Of a DNA stretch of 64,000 nucleotides, positions 58,938 to 64,000 are shown piece after piece. The stretch's first letter is position 1. Each line of letters starts with the position of its first letter. The stretch spans positions 248,001 through 312,000 of the forward strand of contig NZ_JAJQMN010000003.1 in assembly GCF_028994775.1 (NCBI RefSeq), given 5' to 3'. The translations under genes and the position numbers were made by a program. Source of the DNA: Promicromonospora iranensis (lineage in GTDB: Bacteria; Actinomycetota; Actinomycetes; Actinomycetales; Cellulomonadaceae). Below the pieces are notes generated by a model. It searched no databases. It saw nothing but the letters and a program-made list of their open reading frames with translations, and had not been told where the DNA came from.

Positions 58938-59091
58938 CCAGCAAGGACGGCCCAGGTCCGTGACGCCCCGTCACGGGATCCGAGGGTTGGCATGCGTCCC
59001 GCTTCTCCGTAGGTTGTGTCCTGCTCGGGGCACGTCAGCACGCGTGGGCCGCCCTGTTCCGATCCGCCCGATGATGAGCGAGGGGAACCAC

Positions 59092-60123
59092 ATGAGTGAC
59101 GTCCGGCAGGCCCGCGGCTGGTTCGACGGCGCAGCGTTCCGACAGGATCTCCGGGCCGCATGGCTCGACGCGTCGATCGCGCTGGTGATCACGCTGGCGA
59201 TCTTCGCCTGGCTCACGTGGCGTGTGCACGCCGGGACGTCGGCGACGCTCGGCGTCATGCCGTACCTGGCGGGAGGTGCCGGGACCTACTGGATGTACTG
59301 GATGTGCCAGGCGTTCGGCTGGTCCGGCCTGCTGTGGGCCTGGATCACCGTCCTGTTCGGTCTGCTCCGGTCCAGCCGCCCACAGCCCTGGCTCCGCCTG
59401 TCGCCGCCGACCGTCGAGAAGCTCCATCGCACCACCAGCCTGACGACCGTGGTGCTCATGTTCGGTCACGCCTTCTGGTTCTTCGCCGAGGAGGTGCGCG
59501 GCAACGCCGAGGGCCTCGACCCGGCCGGCAACCTCTGGTACGCCTTCACGCGGGTCTTCGTGCCCGGTGTCTACCCCAGCGGCACGGGGGTCATCGCGAT
59601 CGTCATCGGCCTGCTCGCCTTCTACCTGGCGATCCCGCTGGGACTGGCCTACTACGCGCGGCGTCGGATCGGCGCCAAGACCTGGCGGGTGCTGCACGCC
59701 TCGATCATCGTCGTCTACGTCCTGAGCGTCTGGCACACGCTGCTGTACGGCACGAACGTCTGGTACGACGGCTGGTTCCGCACCACCGTGTGGTTGCTGC
59801 AGCTGCCCGTCGCGGCGCTGCTGCTCGTCCGGCTCCTCGCCCCGGCACACCGGCCGGGTCAGCGACCCCTGGACACGGCGGGCCGCTGGGTGGCCCGCGG
59901 CGCGGTGGCGCTCTCGGTCGTCGTCGTACTCGCTGTGGCGGGATCGGGGCGTGATGGCGGCCGAACCCCCGGGGTCGACGGCGCCGAGCTCAACGTCACC
60001 CCCGTCATGGTGTGGACCGGCCTGGCCCTGTTCATCGCGGTGGTCGGCGTCGCGGTAATCCGTGCGCACCGCGTCGCCGCGCGGCAGCGCACCGTGGCGC
60101 GCGCGCCGGCCGACGTCGGCTGA
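59092..60123 (+). CDS. Ferric-reductase-like transmembrane haem protein
   Basis: This 343-aa polytopic protein has about eight TMs. The central ones carry His pairs suited to bis-haem b ligation: KLHRTTSLTTVVLMFGHAFWFF and VLHASIIVVYVLSVWHTLLYG, the ferric reductase-like TM component pattern (PF01794). No FAD/NAD-binding domain is fused or adjacent, so an external electron donor would be needed. The ATG at 59092 is preferred because GAGGGG lies ~8 nt upstream. It precedes the P450 gene by ~128 bp in the same direction; whether it supplies electrons to that enzyme is unknown. Confidence 0.85.
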   Translation: MSDVRQARGWFDGAAFRQDLRAAWLDASIALVITLAIFAWLTWRVHAGTSATLGVMPYLAGGAGTYWMYWMCQAFGWSGLLWAWITVLFGLLRSSRPQPWLRLSPPTVEKLHRTTSLTTVVLMFGHAFWFFAEEVRGNAEGLDPAGNLWYAFTRVFVPGVYPSGTGVIAIVIGLLAFYLAIPLGLAYYARRRIGAKTWRVLHASIIVVYVLSVWHTLLYGTNVWYDGWFRTTVWLLQLPVAALLLVRLLAPAHRPGQRPLDTAGRWVARGAVALSVVVVLAVAGSGRDGGRTPGVDGAELNVTPVMVWTGLALFIAVVGVAVIRAHRVAARQRTVARAPADVG

Positions 60124-60251
60124 GCCCTCTACCTGCGGACATCCGGCCGCCGGTTCCGCCGGGATGCCCGACGCCTCTCGACATATAGGTACATATCCGG
60201 CAGGGTTTGGCCAGGAACCACCCACCTGTACCCGACCCAGACGGGGACTCG

Positions 60252-61568
60252 ATGCGCTCGACCTTGATCGACGGCGCTGCCGACACCGGCGCTGCCGTCA
60301 GCGGTGACTCCGGCGGCAGGCCCATGAAGCTCCACGACCCTGCCACCGTCACGGCCGTCTCCGAGCTGACCAGCTCGCCCGACTCCGGCGTCGTCCACGC
60401 CCGCCTGCGCGAGGAATGGGGGGACGTCGCCCCTGTCGAGCTGGCGCCCGGCGCCCGCGCCTGGCTCGTGACGGAGTACCGGACCATCGTCGCGATGGCC
60501 AGGGACCAGTTCCCGCTCACGACGACGACCCGGACCTGGAGCGGCCACGAACGCCCCGGACCGTCCGCCGACGCGCCGATGCTCCGGCCCCTCGCGGCCA
60601 CCGACCGGCCGACGGTGGAGCACACGGACGGGAGCGTGCACGACAGGCTCCGCACCCCGCTCGACGAGGTGCTGGGCGTGATCGACGACGCCGAGGTCGC
60701 CAAGACCACGCGCGCCAGGTGCGAGGAGCTCATCGACGGGTTCGCCGCGACCGGCGTGGCGGACCTCGTGCGCGAGTACGTGGCGCCGCTGCCCCACCTG
60801 ACGCTCGGCGTGCTCCTCGGCTTCGACACCGCGACCGCGCAGGAGGTGTTCGAGGCCGCCACACGCAGGGCGGCGGAACGCGACGCCGCATCGGCGGTGC
60901 ACGAGGTGAGCTTCCTGCTCTCCGCACAGACGGCGGCCCGCCGACCCGACGGCGGGCCCACCCCCGCCGGACGCCTCGCACGGCACGCCGCCTACGCGAG
61001 CACCGCGGAGGCGGCGCACGGCGTCCTGTCGCTCACGGCAACCGCGACCCTCGGCATCCAGGCCTGGCTCGCGCAGACGCTCTACCTCTCTCTCACCGAC
61101 GCACAGTTCGCCGCGCGACTCGCGGGCGGACGGCTCGGGACCGACGAAGCCCTCGACGAGGTCCTGTGGACGGCCTCACCGGTGAGCTCCCTGGCGCCGC
61201 GGATCGCCGTCGAGGACTTCCTGCTCGACGGCAAGCTCGTGCAGGCAGGGGACGCGATGCTGCTCGCCGTCGGGGCGGTCGGTTCGGACCCGAGCATCCG
61301 CGGCGCGGGCCCGTGGGACGGGTCCGGCGGCAGCGCCCACCTCGCGTTCGGCGTCGGCACCCACGCCTGCCCCGCGCCGCACCTCGCCCGGCTGATCGTC
61401 CGGACGGCGGCCGAGACCTTGCATCGCCGCCTCTCGCCCGCGCTCTCGCTGCGGCCGGAGGAGGTCCAGTGGTTGCCGGACTTCCGTTTCCGGCTGTTGG
61501 AAGCGCTCCCAGTTGTCTTCACCCCCGAGCAGCCTTCCCCGCCGGGGCCCGAGCCGTTCGTCCGGTGA
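60252..61568 (+). CDS. CYP157-like cytochrome P450 lacking the ExxR arginine
   Basis: This 438-aa P450 has the haem-binding Cys373 in HLAFGVGTHACPAPHLARL. Helix C has HDRLRTPLDEVL. In the K helix, where P450s carry E-x-x-R, the sequence is E303-V-L-W306, so Arg is Trp. The I helix (SLTATATLGIQAW) lacks the usual acidic/Thr oxygen-activation pair. Streptomyces CYP157 proteins, often in conservon operons, share this ExxW form. The end (EVQWLPDFRFRLLEALPVVFTP) is also CYP157-like. The start could be ATG 60252 or a few codons either side. A sulfotransferase gene follows after 51 bp. Confidence 0.85.
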   Translation: MRSTLIDGAADTGAAVSGDSGGRPMKLHDPATVTAVSELTSSPDSGVVHARLREEWGDVAPVELAPGARAWLVTEYRTIVAMARDQFPLTTTTRTWSGHERPGPSADAPMLRPLAATDRPTVEHTDGSVHDRLRTPLDEVLGVIDDAEVAKTTRARCEELIDGFAATGVADLVREYVAPLPHLTLGVLLGFDTATAQEVFEAATRRAAERDAASAVHEVSFLLSAQTAARRPDGGPTPAGRLARHAAYASTAEAAHGVLSLTATATLGIQAWLAQTLYLSLTDAQFAARLAGGRLGTDEALDEVLWTASPVSSLAPRIAVEDFLLDGKLVQAGDAMLLAVGAVGSDPSIRGAGPWDGSGGSAHLAFGVGTHACPAPHLARLIVRTAAETLHRRLSPALSLRPEEVQWLPDFRFRLLEALPVVFTPEQPSPPGPEPFVR

Positions 61569-61619
61569 ACCACGAGGACACCGCACGACACGCCATGCCG
61601 ATCGCACGAGAGGGACACC

Positions 61620-62849
61620 GTGAGCCGTACCACCCGAGCCTCCAAGGTTCTCAACACCGTCTTCGCCCCTGCGGGCCGGGGGCGCGAGGATCCGATGAAC
61701 GCCTGGGCGAAGGCCTCCGCCCAGGTCGAGAGGGACGCGGGCACGCAGGACCGAGAGTTCGCCGACGGTCTCGGCGTCGTGATCTCCAGCATCGCCGCTG
61801 AACCCCGTCTGACGCCTCTGGGCTGGACGTTCGTGCTCGGCTCGATCAAGGACCGGTACGCCAACCGGCTGCGCATCAACAGGTTGCTGGTCGAGCACCC
61901 CGAGATCGCCGACGAGCCCATTGCCGACCCCGTGTTCGTGCTCGGGCTGCCCCGCACGGCGACCACGCTCGCCCATCGGGTGCTGGCCGCGTCGCCGGCT
62001 CACCGGGGCCCGCTCATGTGGGAGATGTCCCACACCGGGCTCGAGGACGCCGCCGTCGCGGCACGCGAGATCAAGAAGCTCAACCAGGGCAGCCAGCTCG
62101 TCACCGGCCTGTTCGCGCCAGGGCTCAAGCACATGCACCCGAGCCGTGCCGAGCACCCGGAGGAGTCGATGATGCTCCTTCCGCACGGGACCTTCTGGTC
62201 GCTGCTGCACGGCAGCGTGCCGGCCTACCGTGGCTGGTACGCGCGCCGCAGCGCGGAGGACCTGGCCGGCGACTACGCGTACCTGAAGCGGGGACTCCAG
62301 GTGCTCCAGCACGGCCGCGAGCGCAAGCGCTGGATCGTCAAGTACCCCGGACACCTGAACGACATGGCGGCGATCCAGGAGGTCTTCCCCGACGCGACCT
62401 TCGTGTGGACGCACCGTGACCCGGCCACCGTCCTCGGATCGACCTGCTCTCTCGTGGAGACCATGTGGTCGATGTACCAGAAGGACCCCGACCCCACGGA
62501 GGTCGGGCAGCTCGTGCTGGACACCATGGTCACCTGGGTGAACACCGCCCTGGAGTCCCGGCTCAGCATGCCGCCGTCGGCGATCGTGGACGTGCCGTAC
62601 CACCGGCTGAGCGCCGACCCGCACACGGAGGTGCCGCGGCTCTACGCAGCGATCGGGGCAAAGTGGACGGCGGACGACGAGGCACAGCTCGAGCAGGTGC
62701 TCGCCCGGCCGGCGGGGACGCGCCCGCACCAGTACGACATGGGGCGGTACGGGCTGCACCCCGACCACGTCGAGGAGTCGTTCGCGTCCTACCTGCGCCT
62801 CCTGAACACGTTCGACGTGCTGGACGCGAAGCCGCAGGCGGAGATGTGA
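61620..62849 (+). CDS. PAPS-dependent sulfotransferase family protein
   Basis: This 409-aa protein has the 5'-phosphosulfate loop PVFVLGLPRTATTLAHRVLAA (residues ~101-121) and the 3'-phosphate motif (WIVKYPGHLNDMAAIQEVFPDATFVWTHRDPATVLGS). Both resemble the Stf3/Sulfotransfer_3 group of mycobacteria. It would move sulfate from PAPS to a hydroxyl group, probably on a lipid. A GAGAGGG Shine-Dalgarno supports the GTG start. It lies 51 bp downstream of a P450 gene; in M. tuberculosis a P450-sulfotransferase pair (cyp128-stf3) makes sulfomenaquinone, but the P450 here is a different subfamily. Confidence 0.9.
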   Translation: MSRTTRASKVLNTVFAPAGRGREDPMNAWAKASAQVERDAGTQDREFADGLGVVISSIAAEPRLTPLGWTFVLGSIKDRYANRLRINRLLVEHPEIADEPIADPVFVLGLPRTATTLAHRVLAASPAHRGPLMWEMSHTGLEDAAVAAREIKKLNQGSQLVTGLFAPGLKHMHPSRAEHPEESMMLLPHGTFWSLLHGSVPAYRGWYARRSAEDLAGDYAYLKRGLQVLQHGRERKRWIVKYPGHLNDMAAIQEVFPDATFVWTHRDPATVLGSTCSLVETMWSMYQKDPDPTEVGQLVLDTMVTWVNTALESRLSMPPSAIVDVPYHRLSADPHTEVPRLYAAIGAKWTADDEAQLEQVLARPAGTRPHQYDMGRYGLHPDHVEESFASYLRLLNTFDVLDAKPQAEM

Positions 62850-62906
62850 CGCCTGCCGATACCGGCGGCTCGGGCCCGCGCGGAGCGGCCACCGTCAGGT
62901 GGAGGC

Positions 62907-64000
62907 TCAGTCCTGGCCGGCTTGGGCAGTGACAGGGGAGGCGTCCCGCAGCAGTCGCACGTAAGGGTGCTGCGGGTCGTCGAAGATCGTCGCCGCGGGA
63001 CCTGACGCGACGATGCGGCCCTGCTGCATGACGGCGATGTCGTCGCTCATGTGCAGGGCCACGCCGAGGTCGTGGGTGATCAGGAGGTAGGCGAGGTTCC
63101 GCTCGCGCTGGAGCCGGTCGAGCAGGTCGAGCACCTGGGCCTGGACGGAGACGTCGAGCGCGGAGACCGGCTCGTCGAGGATCAGCACGCGGGGATCGGC
63201 CGCGAGCGCCCGGGCGACGGAGACGCGCTGGCGCTGGCCGCCGGACAGGTGCAGTGGGCGACGGGTGGCCACCGCCGGGTCGAGGCCCACGGTGTCCAGC
63301 AGGTCCGCGATCTCCGCACGGACAGATCCGGGACGAGTCGTCCGGCCCCGGGTGAGGGCGTCGGCGAGGACGGCGCCGACGGTCCAGCGGGGGTCGAAGG
63401 AGCTCAGGGCGTCCTGGAACACGGCGCCGACGAGGGGCCGGCGCGGGCGGCGCCGGGCCTCGGGCAGCGGGATCCAGGGTTCGCCGAGCAGGGTGACCGT
63501 CCCGGCGTCGGGCCGCTCCAGCCCGAGGAGGAGCCGGGCGGTGGTGGACTTGCCCGAACCGGACTCGCCGACCAGCCCGAGGGTCCGGCCGGCGCGGAGC
63601 GAGAACGACACGTCGTCGGCGGCGACGATCTCCCGCCCCGTGACGTGAAACGTCCGGGCGAGCCCGGCAGCCTCGATCAGCACGTCGGCGGAAGCAGGGC
63701 CAGCGGAAGCAGGGCCGGCGGAAGCAGGGACTGCTGCCTCGGGGGGAGCCTCTGCGAGTGGGGCCGAGAGGGGTGTGCCGCGAGGGCGGCCCGCCGGGAC
63801 GGCGGCCACCAGCTTGCGCGTGTACGGGTGCCGGGGCCGCTCGAACACCTCCGCCGGGGTTCCCTCCTCGACGACCACCCCGTCGGTCATGACGAGCACC
63901 CGGTCGGCGATACCCAGCACCACCGACAGGTCGTGGCTGATGAGCAGCACTCCGGTGCCGTCGTCGCGCAGCTGACCCAGCAGCCGGAGCACACCGGCCT
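62907..64000 (-). CDS. Dipeptide/oligopeptide ABC importer ATPase with two ABC domains, C-terminal part
   Basis: The gene enters from the right edge. The visible 364 residues contain the end of a first ABC domain (H-loop LLISHDLSVVLGIADRVLVM and the Opp/Dpp tail HPYTRKLVAAVPAG) and a complete second one (Walker A GESGSGKST, VFQDALSSFDPRWTV, signature LSGGQRQRVSVARAL, VLILDEPVSALDVSVQAQVLDLL, second Opp tail HPYVRLLRDASP). Fused DppD-DppF type ATPases are common in actinobacteria. The linker carries a 15-bp tandem repeat (ASAGPASAGPASAD). Partner permeases should lie beyond the edge. Confidence 0.93.
   Translation of the reverse strand, partial: AGVLRLLGQLRDDGTGVLLISHDLSVVLGIADRVLVMTDGVVVEEGTPAEVFERPRHPYTRKLVAAVPAGRPRGTPLSAPLAEAPPEAAVPASAGPASAGPASADVLIEAAGLARTFHVTGREIVAADDVSFSLRAGRTLGLVGESGSGKSTTARLLLGLERPDAGTVTLLGEPWIPLPEARRRPRRPLVGAVFQDALSSFDPRWTVGAVLADALTRGRTTRPGSVRAEIADLLDTVGLDPAVATRRPLHLSGGQRQRVSVARALAADPRVLILDEPVSALDVSVQAQVLDLLDRLQRERNLAYLLITHDLGVALHMSDDIAVMQQGRIVASGPAATIFDDPQHPYVRLLRDASPVTAQAGQD
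63688..63732. repeat. 15-bp tandem repeat x3 in the ABC linker
   Basis: Three copies of a GCGGAAGCAGGGCCA-like unit encode an Ala-Ser-Ala-Gly-Pro repeat between the two ABC domains. Copy-number changes would alter linker length only. Confidence 0.9.

Overview
The window is very GC-rich, densely coded actinobacterial chromosome. Third codon positions are almost always G or C, GTG starts are common, and many genes appear to be leaderless, with a TANNNT -10 box 6-7 nt before the start codon. Secreted polysaccharide-degrading enzymes (a two-domain GH43 protein and an AA10 LPMO), an Erm methylase, dynamin-like GTPase pairs next to an SSB, EttA and a mycobacterial-type LigB suggest a cellulolytic Micrococcales organism near Promicromonosporaceae/Cellulomonadaceae. 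The genus cannot be fixed from sequence reading alone. No phage, IS element, CRISPR array or replication origin was seen.

Layout. 0-7.4 kb: start of a SulP transporter divergent from a MerR regulator over a 28-bp palindrome, an AI-2E-family membrane protein, release factor 3, then a PadR/ABC ATPase/FtsX-like permease unit. 7.4-11.3 kb: a large secreted double-GH43 protein with a LacI-type operator, divergent from an erm gene preceded by a leader peptide and alternative hairpins. 12-15.5 kb: an LmeA-like protein, two small conserved proteins, an NTF2-like protein and an AA10 LPMO. 15.5-18 kb: cysK-cysE behind a cysteine-rich leader ORF and paired dyads, followed by a C-terminally eroded YjbR gene. 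18-30.7 kb: an F420 oxidoreductase, a degenerate 5'-nucleotidase, an alkyltransferase-like protein and Eis acetyltransferase (divergent), Nei2-type glycosylase with RpiB, M13 and M1 peptidases, and a Pro/Gln-rich membrane protein. 30.8-37.4 kb: MalQ, MscS, an orphan PTS EIIB, truncated haemoglobin, TesB, a TPR-like protein and a hotdog thioesterase.

37.5-49.1 kb is all on the minus strand. Two separate operon-like pairs of dynamin-like GTPases (a soluble-type partner followed by a two-TM partner, each pair overlapping by 4 bp) flank two tandem phosphotransferase-fold proteins that lack the catalytic Asp, EttA and an SSB. This recalls the Streptomyces dynA-dynB-ssbB neighbourhood, but the GTPase pair occurs twice. 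A tRNA-Arg(TCT) and a PD-(D/E)XK endonuclease gene follow. 50-64 kb: TetR/hydrolase, an AlkZ-like glycosylase, a DrrAB-type exporter with a TetR regulator carrying an unusual C-terminal domain, an MmyB-like XRE regulator with a SnoaL-like protein, ATP-dependent DNA ligase, a ferric-reductase-like haem membrane protein, a CYP157-like P450 without the ExxR arginine, a sulfotransferase, and the end of a two-ABC-domain peptide-importer ATPase.

The items most worth a second look are: a 59-bp inverted-repeat family present three times, with conserved outer arms and divergent but self-complementary cores; the erm attenuator, whose leader has an Arg-Gln-Arg arrest motif at codons 6-8; the Cys-rich leader ORF before cysK-cysE; the duplicated dynamin pairs with two pseudokinase-like proteins; and the ExxR-less P450 next to a sulfotransferase.
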